DNA from: Caryophanales bacterium UBA2298
Lineage (GTDB): Bacteria > Bacillota_I > Bacilli_A > Izemoplasmatales > Hujiaoplasmataceae
Direction of reading: 5' to 3'
DNA length: 29,383 nt
Assembly (NCBI GenBank): GCA_002345425.1
Contig: DDWA01000026.1
Coordinates: forward strand, 40,002 to 69,384
Positions 8,401-14,497 of the stretch are shown here, one piece after another; the stretch's first letter is position 1, and each line of letters opens with the position of its first letter. The notes beneath the pieces are model-generated. The model searched no databases and had not been told where the DNA came from. It saw nothing but the letters and a program-made list of their open reading frames with translations. The translations under genes were made by a program, and so were the position numbers.

Positions 8401-9469
8401 ATTCTAATTTTGCTCTTTGCTCCATTACATAGTCCCAAGTATATACTTCTTCATTCTTAAATGTTTGCTTACTTAACGGACTTAATAAGTTAAATGGTGT
8501 ACCAGACAAATATAATGTTTTCGTTTTAGTTGAACTACTTATCAATGATTGAATAACTTGATTGCCAAGCGACGTTTGTGTTCCTTCATGGGCTTCATCT
8601 ATAATAACAAAATCCCATTCCATATTGAATATCAAATCGTTTTTTTCAAATTTACCACCAACAAAAGAAGAGCCTCTTAAATCCTGAATACTTGCAAAAT
8701 ATATAAAGTGCTTGCTTTCTTTTTCGCTAAGATTACTTAGATTTATTAATGTTTCACCTTGTGTCTTACTGCCATATATGTATTTTTCTTCATCGTAAAA
8801 TATCTTTTCAAAATCTTCATACCAGCTATGTTTTACTACAGGACGATGTGTTAAAATCAAACTCTTTCTAAAATTCATTTGCCTAATAACTTCTAATGCG
8901 GACAGCGTTTTACCAAACCTCATCTTTGCATTCCAAAGCATGTGACCAATAGTTTCTTTTTCGACACCTTTACTACTGAATTGTTTTATAGTTTGTTTTA
9001 TTGCTTCACTTTGTTCTGGTCTAAAGATTATTGGAGTCTTATTAGATGAAATATCTCCAGGTAATAAAGATTTCCTATTTTCTTTAACAGCAATTATAGC
9101 TTTTTTTGCAGTTTCAAGATCACAGCGATACCATTCTGTTGCACCATTAAGATTTTCTTTTGGCTGTTCTATATTAGATCTTTTAAGGACGTTATGAACA
9201 TCGTTGTCTCTAAAAGCAACATTTTTATTTGTAATAGCAAGGGTAGTATAGAACAATTGAAAATTGATACCAGCTGTTCTTGTATATTCATTAATACGCG
9301 ATATTGCAGCGTTGTTTAGAAGGACTGAATTATCACTAAGTTTTGATAAGTCACTGACTTGATTAATAGAAGCTTCTCCAACCTTTAATAACCCTTCATG
9401 AGTTTTATCTGATATTCCAAACACATAAATCAACTTATACGAAAAAGTATCATTAAACCCCTTTGTCAT
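5402..9469 (-). CDS. GIY-YIG nuclease / SF2 helicase / N6-adenine methylase fusion (restriction-modification enzyme)
   Basis: A 1355-residue single-chain restriction-modification protein. Residues about 12-130 resemble a GIY-YIG/T5orf172 nuclease (YVFGI, KVGEA, RINEYTRTAG, HNVLKRSNI, TEWYRCDLETAKKAI). Residues about 150-600 form an SF2 helicase: Walker A MRFGKT (183-188), DEAH (291-294), SGTPF (322-326) and a motif VI-like QTIFRVQTP (559-567). A charged coiled linker (700-735) leads to a methylase with motif X ETVLTPW (842), motif I-like ILEINSKSG (900) and catalytic motif IV NPPY (1019-1022). The C-terminal 300 residues probably recognise DNA. The order resembles Type ISP enzymes such as LlaGI, with GIY-YIG in place of the Mrr nuclease. 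GGGAGG precedes the ATG, which overlaps the upstream stop as ATGA. Cleavage and methylation activities are inferred from motifs. Confidence 0.88.
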   Translation of the reverse strand: MTKGFNDTFSYKLIYVFGISDKTHEGLLKVGEASINQVSDLSKLSDNSVLLNNAAISRINEYTRTAGINFQLFYTTLAITNKNVAFRDNDVHNVLKRSNIEQPKENLNGATEWYRCDLETAKKAIIAVKENRKSLLPGDISSNKTPIIFRPEQSEAIKQTIKQFSSKGVEKETIGHMLWNAKMRFGKTLSALEVIRQMNFRKSLILTHRPVVKHSWYEDFEKIFYDEEKYIYGSKTQGETLINLSNLSEKESKHFIYFASIQDLRGSSFVGGKFEKNDLIFNMEWDFVIIDEAHEGTQTSLGNQVIQSLISSSTKTKTLYLSGTPFNLLSPLSKQTFKNEEVYTWDYVMEQRAKLEWVEKHFGDSNPYESLPKMNIYTYDLANIISSDKYEDIEDTAFNFKEFFRVWTGNPLFDKKELDDTAKIDSFVHEKDIKRFLDLLVESGEHNYPYSTIQYRDNFKHTLWMLPGVKEAKALSNLLKNHPIFQHFTIVNVAGDGDEEVKSDDAFKLVKKAISKRPDETRTITLSCGRLTTGVSVPEWTAVFMLSGSSSTSASSYLQTIFRVQTPAIVANKMKTNCYVFDFAPDRTLKMIAEAGNLSTKKGSTNDDKTKMGDFLNFCPVIGIVGSEMKPYSTENMLIQLKRALIDRVARNGFDDRHLYNDNLLQLTDLEISKFQDLKKILKASGASKTSDDILVNDQGLDDEVREAKEKKNKKELSQEEKEKLAERMKKLKERSSAIKILRGIAIRIPLLVYGADIDIKEKIGVENFTDIIDDKSWIEFMPKGITKDLFKEFGKYFDNEVFIEAGLKIRRQTKAADELPPLERVQAISDIFATFKNPDRETVLTPWRAVNLHMGVTIGGANFFEDDFETPIKINEDNTIRWIVKTNLTNDIFNTQSNILEINSKSGLYPLYAAISIFQDVRNKGQMKNVEHLWADILNNNIYVICRTKMAAAITRRTLNGFKDIKGLKTKVIVMDDLVNQMSLQYESDYANLVKHIKSKKTWHIGSDIVKFDAVIGNPPYQSDAKQQIYTDFYLLSREIGEVVSLIFPVGWQEPKNANNLSKLNNEKIKRDPQIMFIDNRQNVFPGISGAEWTNFVLWKEGYDNQLGGKQLIYTNGEDEDEVFLPINKEDIEKPKELVTLVELVTNHTTFRSIQDITSPRKPYGLSTDAIDDPSKYGLPNIQEKKLKDDDIKLYGLYKRRQSIFYMKSDYPLPRRTKAIDKYKVFVPYAWGNMDVKAGLGGAFSDIILGKPFEISTESFQEQGSYDDERHAFFHAKYILTRFARACLYINKYSQHSTTAWGSVPIQDFKEDWWNESIEELENRLFDKYNIPQNIRDFVLNNIQQKTEENILYK

Positions 9470-10446
9470 TTTTTGCTCCTCCCACTTATTATATCGATAA
9501 ATTTAATCGTTTTATCATTTTCCCAATCTTTTATCAAAGCATAAATCCCATTATGCTTACTCAATATGCTATTTTCGCAACCGAAGCACTTTTCAGTTAC
9601 TTCCTCACCAAACAAATCATACTGGATGACTTTGCGATTATTACAACTTTCAGGAACGACACCTTTTAAACCATCCATTTGAAAAAAATTCCAAGATATT
9701 ACATTAGCAACTTCTTTTAATTTCAATATATCTGGCATAGAATTAAATCTATTTAAGTAATAATCTATGAATGTATAGAGCAAATTCTCTCTCGCTATAA
9801 GTAAACTATCTCCTTGCCATTCAAAACCATATACAGATTTATATGCAGTTAGTACATTATCAAACCATTCTAAATCATTTGAATTCTCATTTATTACTCT
9901 AATTTTTCTGTCGAGAATACCTATGCGATCAACGACATTTATTGGGTTTCCACTAACCGTGTCATATCTACTTACTACATAAGGTGCTTCTCCACAAGAA
10001 ATTTCAATTCGTTTTTCATTTATGTAATCAATCCATGACTTTTTCTCAAAAATCACTTTATTATAATTAGTAACCCAGGTTAAATTTTTCATCCTATTGA
10101 AAACATTTTTCTTTTCAAACCAAATCTCATCAACTTGATTGTTTTGAATATTACATGCCCATGAAGGTGTAAACACTTCAGCTTTTTCTCTAATTCTGAT
10201 TTTCTTCTCAAGATTGCTTTTTTTTGATCTGGGTTTTATGATGTTGCCATGCTTTCCAGTAATTAATCTTGGAATGATTGGTTCAGAAAATGAATATTCA
10301 TTGCCATGTTTTGAATAGTTATTTGTACACCATCTAATATTTCCTTTTGTAGAATGATCAATCAAAAGGATCTCTAACAAATCCTTGTCAATTTTATAAA
10401 TGGTATTTTCCAAAATATCTACTTTATCTATTAATACTTGATTCAT
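9466..10446 (-). CDS. Methylase-like subunit of the restriction-modification system ('restriction endonuclease subunit M')
   Basis: A 326-residue protein of the group often annotated as restriction endonuclease subunit M. Order of motifs: motif X-like AEVFTPSW (89-96), a motif I-like EISCGEAP (148-155) leading to VSRYDT, GILDRKIRV (176-184), a motif II-like YGFEWQGDSLLIARENLL (206-223) and a motif III-like FFQMDGLK (254-261). I find no NPPY/DPPY (motif IV), so it may bind AdoMet or shape the complex without catalysing methyl transfer. Two cysteines (CFGC) lie near 287. GAGGTG precedes the start by 8 nt. Its TGA stop overlaps the start of the large fusion gene, so the two are coupled. It may act with the fusion protein in modification or target choice. 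Confidence 0.8.
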   Translation of the reverse strand: MNQVLIDKVDILENTIYKIDKDLLEILLIDHSTKGNIRWCTNNYSKHGNEYSFSEPIIPRLITGKHGNIIKPRSKKSNLEKKIRIREKAEVFTPSWACNIQNNQVDEIWFEKKNVFNRMKNLTWVTNYNKVIFEKKSWIDYINEKRIEISCGEAPYVVSRYDTVSGNPINVVDRIGILDRKIRVINENSNDLEWFDNVLTAYKSVYGFEWQGDSLLIARENLLYTFIDYYLNRFNSMPDILKLKEVANVISWNFFQMDGLKGVVPESCNNRKVIQYDLFGEEVTEKCFGCENSILSKHNGIYALIKDWENDKTIKFIDIISGRSKK

Positions 10447-10476
10447 TGTATATTCACCTCTGCATACTAGACGACA

Positions 10477-10656
10477 CTAAATCTTATATTTCGTAAATAA
10501 TTCATGTAATTTTTTCTTAGATTTTATAGTTGGTTCAAATTTTCCAGTCTCCCAACGATTAACTGAAGCAAAAGATACACCAAGAATATCGGCTAGTTCT
10601 CTTTGAGAAACAAACATTTTTTCACGCAATAATTTAATTTTCTTAGAATATTCCAT
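10477..10656 (-). CDS. XRE-family HTH regulator of the R-M operon (controller-like)
   Basis: 59 residues, nearly all helix-turn-helix: IKLLREKMFVSQRELADILG followed by VSFASVNRWETGKFEPT, the classic HTH_3 pattern. A GTG nine bases further upstream is open, but it is part of the ribosome site GAGGTG, which sits 6 nt before the ATG chosen here. It is the first gene of the operon, 30 bp before the methylase-like subunit. A GTCA-N6-TGAC dyad lies between its -10 box and start. It probably represses or times expression of the R-M genes, like C proteins of Type II systems. The HTH is certain; autoregulation is inferred. Confidence 0.85.
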   Translation of the reverse strand: MEYSKKIKLLREKMFVSQRELADILGVSFASVNRWETGKFEPTIKSKKKLHELFTKYKI

Positions 10657-10668
10657 AGAATACACCTC

Positions 10669-10691
10669 GTCATATTATTGACATTATTATA
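10669..10691 (-). promoter_or_regulatory. Promoter -10 and candidate operator of the R-M operon
   Basis: On the minus strand TATAAT (10686-10691) precedes GTCA-N6-TGAC (10669-10682), a perfect 4-bp dyad just upstream of the HTH gene. The -35 is poor (T-rich, no TTGACA), as expected for a regulated promoter. Repeat B1 starts about 25 bp upstream of the -10. Confidence 0.5.
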
Positions 10692-10715
10692 ACACTTTTT
10701 CATTTAAAAAACCAT

Positions 10716-10787
10716 AATCGTGTAAATTCTATTCAAATCGTGTAAACTGACTTATAATCGTGTAAAAATCATTCAAATCGTGTAAGT
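10716..10787 (+). repeat. Type B intergenic array, copy B1 (4 x 20 bp)
   Basis: AATCGTGTAA occurs at 10716, 10736, 10756 and 10776, an exact 20-bp period. The intervening 9-10 bases vary (TTCTATTCA, ACTGACTTAT, AAATCATTCA). About 100 bp further right comes a terminator hairpin, an arrangement repeated at 29147-29350. The rest of the gap (10788-10885) is AT-rich and holds no gene that I can support. Confidence 0.88.
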
Positions 10788-10885
10788 TCATTTCCACTTA
10801 TGGAATTTCTTCATGATTTTCGTCAGTTTTTAGCATCGAAATCTATTCATCAAATCAAGAAAAGCCCTTATTAAAGCAAAAAAAG

Positions 10886-10910
10886 GCCTAATACGTATTG
10901 TATCAAACCT
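10886..10910 (-). terminator. Rho-independent terminator of the tRNA-Gln/tRNA-Ser transcript
   Basis: As minus-strand RNA, GGUUUGAUAC and GUAUUAGGCC pair over 10 bp (with G-U pairs) around AAUAC, followed by seven U. On the plus strand the same stem has C/A mismatches, so it is directional. It lies 12 nt beyond the tRNA-Ser CCA. Confidence 0.85.
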
Positions 10911-10922
10911 ATGCTTCTTATA

Positions 10923-11013
10923 TGGCGGAGAAAAGGGGATTCGAACCCCTGCGCCCTTTTACAGACCTACTAGCTTTCCAAGCCAGCCCCTTCAGCCTCT
11001 TGGGTACTTCTCC
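10923..11013 (-). tRNA. tRNA-Ser (anticodon GGA)
   Basis: Cloverleaf read on the minus strand: acceptor GGAGAAG with TTTCTCC, D-arm, anticodon stem CTGGC/GCTAG with loop TTGGAAA giving GGA, a long variable arm (class II), T-loop TTCGAAT in stem GGGG/CCCC, discriminator G and an encoded CCA. It reads UCU/UCC codons. It lies 6 nt after tRNA-Gln and shares its transcript. Confidence 0.95.
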
Positions 11014-11019
11014 AAAATC

Positions 11020-11094
11020 TGGCAGGGCCAGAGAGATTCGAACTCTCGGTCTCGGAGTCAGAGTCCGATGCCTTAACCACTTGGCCATGGCCCA
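11020..11094 (-). tRNA. tRNA-Gln (anticodon CTG)
   Basis: Minus-strand cloverleaf: acceptor TGGGCCA with TGGCCCT, D-stem GCC/GGC, anticodon stem TCGGA/TCCGA with loop CTCTGAC giving CTG, T-stem GAGAG/CTCTC with TTCGAAT, discriminator G and an encoded CCA. Position 1 (T) faces T72 instead of the usual A72, a mismatch at the tip of the acceptor stem. It reads CAG. It is the first of two tRNAs in the transcript. Confidence 0.88.
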
Positions 11095-11117
11095 ATCTAA
11101 TTTTATAACCAATTACA

Positions 11118-11145
11118 ATTATATCTTTATTTCCAAAATAATCAA
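11118..11145 (-). promoter_or_regulatory. Probable promoter of the tRNA pair
   Basis: On the minus strand TTGATT, a 16-bp spacer and TATAAT, 23 nt before the first base of tRNA-Gln. Confidence 0.45.
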
Positions 11146-11158
11146 ACAAAAAAATTCC

Positions 11159-11566
11159 TTATTCCATCTCAGTAATAAAATCTAAATTTTTAGTATCTTT
11201 AATTGCCTCAACAATTAAAGTCCTCATAACATTAATGTCTATATCATCCAGTTTCTTTATATACAAGCATCCTTTACCGGTTTTATATTTCCCTAGTTTG
11301 TTAAGATTAATTAATCTGTTAATATCATAGGATAAATATAAGGTTATTGCTTGTTTTCTACTAGCAAGCCCAACCACTGGCATTTCACCTGAATGTCCTG
11401 ATTTATAAACATATTTTAGTCTTCCGAACCCGATAATACTTCCCCATAATTTTGGCTCTTTATTGGTTACTTCTTTCATTAAATCCACAAGTTTTATAAT
11501 ATCTGCTTTTCTTTGTTCATCTAAACTCTCAGTAAAGCTATTTATATTTAGATTCGTGATTTCCAT
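11159..11566 (-). CDS. DUF1801 domain protein
   Basis: 135 residues. The DUF1801 (YdhG-like) signature is clear: KEPKLWGSIIGFGRLKYVYK, then SGEMPVVGLASRKQAITLYL, and a C-terminal GKGCLYIKKLDDIDINVMRTLI. It is soluble and of the usual length. It is the last gene of a tight operon, 14 bp after the DUF2200 gene. The fold is widespread in bacteria, but I know of no established reaction. The family call is strong; no function is claimed. Confidence 0.9.
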   Translation of the reverse strand: MEITNLNINSFTESLDEQRKADIIKLVDLMKEVTNKEPKLWGSIIGFGRLKYVYKSGHSGEMPVVGLASRKQAITLYLSYDINRLINLNKLGKYKTGKGCLYIKKLDDIDINVMRTLIVEAIKDTKNLDFITEME

Positions 11567-11580
11567 CTTAATACCTCACC

Positions 11581-11931
11581 TTATACTTTTCTCAAAATTT
11601 TATCCATGCTTTTGCCTTTAGCTAATTCATCAATCAACTTATCCAAATATCTAATGTTTTTCATTAGTTCATCTTCAATGTCCTCTACTCTAACACCACA
11701 AATCAAACCTTTGATAAGCTTGGCGTTCTCATTAATTTTTGGAGCGTTCTCAAAAAATTCTTTCATAGATAAGTCGCTTTCAGCGATTGATTCGAAATCC
11801 TCTTTTGGATAATTAGTTAACCAAAGGATTATCTCATCAACTTCTTCTTTAGTTCTTCCCTTCTTCTCGGCTTTTTGAATGTACAGCATATATATTCTTG
11901 AAAAAGTCATTGAAAATATCTTATGTTCCAT
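11581..11931 (-). CDS. DUF2200 family protein
   Basis: 116 residues matching DUF2200 along its whole length: FSMTFSRIYMLYIQKAEKKG, RTKEEVDEIILWLTNY, the conserved APKINENAKLIKGLICGVRV, EDIEDELMKNIRYLDKLIDE and the closing LAKGKSMDKILR. It is soluble, with a single conserved cysteine. It is the middle gene of GNAT-DUF2200-DUF1801, separated by 6 and 14 bp. Function of the family is unknown; the conserved charged core suggests an enzyme or nucleic-acid partner, but nothing here decides it. Confidence 0.9.
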   Translation of the reverse strand: MEHKIFSMTFSRIYMLYIQKAEKKGRTKEEVDEIILWLTNYPKEDFESIAESDLSMKEFFENAPKINENAKLIKGLICGVRVEDIEDELMKNIRYLDKLIDELAKGKSMDKILRKV

Positions 11932-11937
11932 CTTATT

Positions 11938-12456
11938 CTACTCCCTTTTTAAGTCTAGTCTCATTAAGACCCAATCATAGTATTTATCATCACTAATCTT
12001 ACTTGCATTTTTATTGATTCCAAAAGTAATGAAACAGAACTTTTCATATAGTTTGATCGCTCTAAGATTTTCTGATACTACCTCGAGATAGATAGTTTCA
12101 ATAAAAGCAGTACTCTTAGCATAGTCAATAAGATTCTCCATTAACAAACTTCCTACACCCTTGCCCCAATACTCTTTTAATACTGATATCGCTATTTCTG
12201 CTTTATGCCTAATTCTTTCTCTAGGATTCACGTGAATATAAGCATTGCCGATAATTTCATCTTCTTTCTTCACCACAAACATTCTACTGTATTCGGTATT
12301 ATTAACTGAATCAAGAAAATTTTCTTCTTGTGATAAAGTCATTGGTACTCCAGAAGAACCAAATAATAAAAAGTCAGTTTCGGAACCAACTCTTTGAAGG
12401 TAATTAAGCATTTGCTTCGCGTCTTCTTTTTTTACTAAACTAACATTATAGTTCAT
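11938..12456 (-). CDS. GNAT family N-acetyltransferase (RimI/RimJ-like)
   Basis: 172 residues from the Met of MNYNVSLVKKEDA, chosen because AGGAGA lies about 10 nt upstream; a longer frame to 12495 has no ribosome site. Features: strand-forming MFVVKKEDEIIGNAYIHVNP, acetyl-CoA loop KEYWGKGVGSLLMENLIDYA and motif B LRAIKLYEKFCF. It is a cytoplasmic amine acetyltransferase of unknown substrate. It is the first gene of the operon with DUF2200 and DUF1801. A minus-strand TATAAT (12495-12500) lies about 40 bp upstream, next to the terminator of the preceding operon. Confidence 0.88.
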   Translation of the reverse strand: MNYNVSLVKKEDAKQMLNYLQRVGSETDFLLFGSSGVPMTLSQEENFLDSVNNTEYSRMFVVKKEDEIIGNAYIHVNPRERIRHKAEIAISVLKEYWGKGVGSLLMENLIDYAKSTAFIETIYLEVVSENLRAIKLYEKFCFITFGINKNASKISDDKYYDWVLMRLDLKRE

Positions 12457-12528
12457 AAGTTCATTTCTCCTAAATAGATTTGCTTGTTTATACAATTATA
12501 GCATTTTAAAATGTATTTTATACTAAAA

Positions 12529-12553
12529 AAGCAAACTCTTATTGAGCTTGCTT
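12529..12553 (-). terminator. Terminator of the MFS-ArsR-GNAT operon
   Basis: Minus-strand RNA AAGCAAGCUC and GAGUUUGCUU pair over 10 bp around AAUAA and end in a U-rich run. The stop codon of the 12539-13408 gene lies in the loop. Confidence 0.8.
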
Positions 12554-13408
12554 GGATAATTTATAAGCGTAATCGTATTCTTCAAAACCAATGTCAAAGT
12601 AAAACTTTTGAGTTGAACCAACAAAAACATCTTTCGCACCATCTTTTAAAACTTCTTTAATAGAGTTATAGATACATGCTTGAGCCAATCCTTTTCTCCT
12701 ATGATCTGGAACTGTTGCGACTGGTTCAATAAGCGCGGTCTTGGTGTTCTTTATATACCAAATACCGGAGTAAGATTGATATTTATCATCTTTAATTGCG
12801 ACATATGTATAATTCTTTTTAAAGTTAGGCGAAGATGTCATATGTTTTCTTGAAAGCAAGTTTTCTTCTGAATAATCGACTTCATCACCGTGATTAAAAC
12901 CCCTCCATAATGCATGGTGAATTTGATCATAACGATAATCTCGAGCTAAAGATACAATATTATATCCCGGCGTTTCAGGAACTTCAAAATCCTTCAATGT
13001 GAATTTTGAAACCGGATCAAACTTGCCATGATTTAAATATCCGCATTCTTGCAATAATTTGACCATATCTTCATCTCTTGGAATTATTATGTCGTGGGAT
13101 AAATTGTTCTTAATAAAATAATCAACTAGTTCTTTTCTAATGTTTTCTTCAAACTTATAAATAACAAAATAAGTATTGGGCTCATCCTCATATAACAATA
13201 CTGCTTCTAGTTTATCGTTATTATAAAAGAACTTCATTTGGGATAGTTCACTTTCTTTTAAACTATCTCTTGCGAACATCCATTCCCATCTACTCCAATG
13301 GTAGTAAAGATACTGATATTCTTCATTAAAATCTTTGATAAAATTCAAAACTTTATAAAAGTCTGAATTATAATTTTTATCTTGGCTATAGGAAACTATC
13401 TTGTACAT
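12539..13408 (-). CDS. GNAT family acetyltransferase, two-domain
   Basis: 289 residues, about twice a single GNAT domain. The N-terminal half (to about 140) lacks a clear acetyl-CoA loop and may be a degenerate GNAT domain. The C-terminal half carries the active signature: TALIEPVATVPDHRRKGLAQ (about 229-248) with RRKGLA as the cofactor loop, and STQKFYFDIGFEEY as motif B. The start follows AAAGGA. It lies 18 bp after the ArsR-type regulator, and its stop sits within the operon terminator, so it belongs to the exporter operon. Acetylation of a toxic compound alongside export would fit, but is speculative. Confidence 0.82.
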   Translation of the reverse strand: MYKIVSYSQDKNYNSDFYKVLNFIKDFNEEYQYLYYHWSRWEWMFARDSLKESELSQMKFFYNNDKLEAVLLYEDEPNTYFVIYKFEENIRKELVDYFIKNNLSHDIIIPRDEDMVKLLQECGYLNHGKFDPVSKFTLKDFEVPETPGYNIVSLARDYRYDQIHHALWRGFNHGDEVDYSEENLLSRKHMTSSPNFKKNYTYVAIKDDKYQSYSGIWYIKNTKTALIEPVATVPDHRRKGLAQACIYNSIKEVLKDGAKDVFVGSTQKFYFDIGFEEYDYAYKLSKQAQ

Positions 13409-13426
13409 AATTTAAGATTCCTTTTT

Positions 13427-14497
13427 TTATTTGAAATTTAAATCTTCTTTAAAGTCTGAAAATACTTCAGTAAGTTTTTTATAATCTACAATGTAACCAA
13501 ATTTTTGATTTTTATCTCTACTCATATATAATATTCCGCTAGTTAAAAACTCATTGATATGATAGGAAATTGTAGCACTCGAAACATCAAGTTCATCAGC
13601 TATATTTTTAATTGAACTAACTCCTTTAGCAATTAATTTTAAGGTTTCGTATCTAGTTTTATCGCCTAATGCCTTGAATATTTTCACTCTTTGAGCTAAC
13701 TTGTCTTCATTAAGTTCGTGAATCTTTTTAAAAGAATATTCCATTTCTAATCCCCATACCATTCTGCAAATATCTGATTCAATAAATCTTAGTGTGTATG
13801 GCATAACGAAAGAGACATAGAAATCACAAAATTCTCCACCATTAAATTCGTAGGATATAGCATCATAAGTAATCTTTTTAAAAGTTTCATTTGTATTTCT
13901 TGACAACCTTTTTACTAAATCGCTACCAACTTCATCACATTTTTGTTCATAATTTAAATATGAATTCTCGAAAAGAGATTCAATCTTATTTAATAATGAA
14001 ATAAATTTTACCAAATGTTGATGAGGGTTTTGAATCATCATAAAGAGATTCCATTTATTTGCGGAATCAATCTTAAGTTGATTTATAAACTGCGTCGCAT
14101 TATTTTCATCAAAGACTTTTGAAGATGTATCATCAGAATCTTCCATAGTAATTAAAGCTTTGATAATTTTATCTTTTAAGAGATTAGGCTCTTCTTTTAA
14201 TAAATCATTAAAATAAGTGTCAATGTTCGTGTATTCATAAAGCGGATAAGCGTGAATTATAATATTGGCGAAGTCATAGTGTGAATATATATCTTTTTGG
14301 TAAAATTGATTAATTTCATCTTTGTAGGGTTCTAATTTAGAATGCATTTTTTCAGAAAAATCATTGTATTCTTCTTTTATTGCTTTTTTTAATGTTTCAT
14401 CTTCATTTTTCATATCTTCTTCTAAGTTGAAATAAATTCTTGGAAAAACCAGATTATCTAAAATCTTTGAAACTTCTTTATTAAATCTAAATTTCAT
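13427..14497 (-). CDS. ArsR-type winged-helix regulator with large N-terminal domain
   Basis: 356 residues. The C-terminal 90 residues are an ArsR winged helix: KIFKALGDKTRYETLKLI, SIKNIADELDVSSATISYHI and FLTSGILYMSR with a beta wing. The N-terminal 250 residues are helical, acidic and unlike classic ArsR metal sensors, with no cysteine pair in the recognition helix, so it probably senses an organic ligand or a protein state. Its start overlaps the end of the MFS gene by 11 bp, implying coupled translation. Two identical palindromes upstream of the operon are the likely target, giving autoregulation. The DNA-binding domain is certain; the ligand is unknown. Confidence 0.85.
   Translation of the reverse strand: MKFRFNKEVSKILDNLVFPRIYFNLEEDMKNEDETLKKAIKEEYNDFSEKMHSKLEPYKDEINQFYQKDIYSHYDFANIIIHAYPLYEYTNIDTYFNDLLKEEPNLLKDKIIKALITMEDSDDTSSKVFDENNATQFINQLKIDSANKWNLFMMIQNPHQHLVKFISLLNKIESLFENSYLNYEQKCDEVGSDLVKRLSRNTNETFKKITYDAISYEFNGGEFCDFYVSFVMPYTLRFIESDICRMVWGLEMEYSFKKIHELNEDKLAQRVKIFKALGDKTRYETLKLIAKGVSSIKNIADELDVSSATISYHINEFLTSGILYMSRDKNQKFGYIVDYKKLTEVFSDFKEDLNFK

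Noticed and set aside
4490..10910. Complete IS21-type transposon carrying the restriction genes
   Set aside because: The A and B repeats resemble multi-site ends, but no IstA or IstB homologue lies between them, and no target duplication could be identified. Kept only as a hypothesis about the repeats.
10898..11185. Open frames on both strands across the tRNA pair (10898-11185 plus, 10918-11112 minus)
   Set aside because: They translate the two tRNA genes. This is a common artefact.
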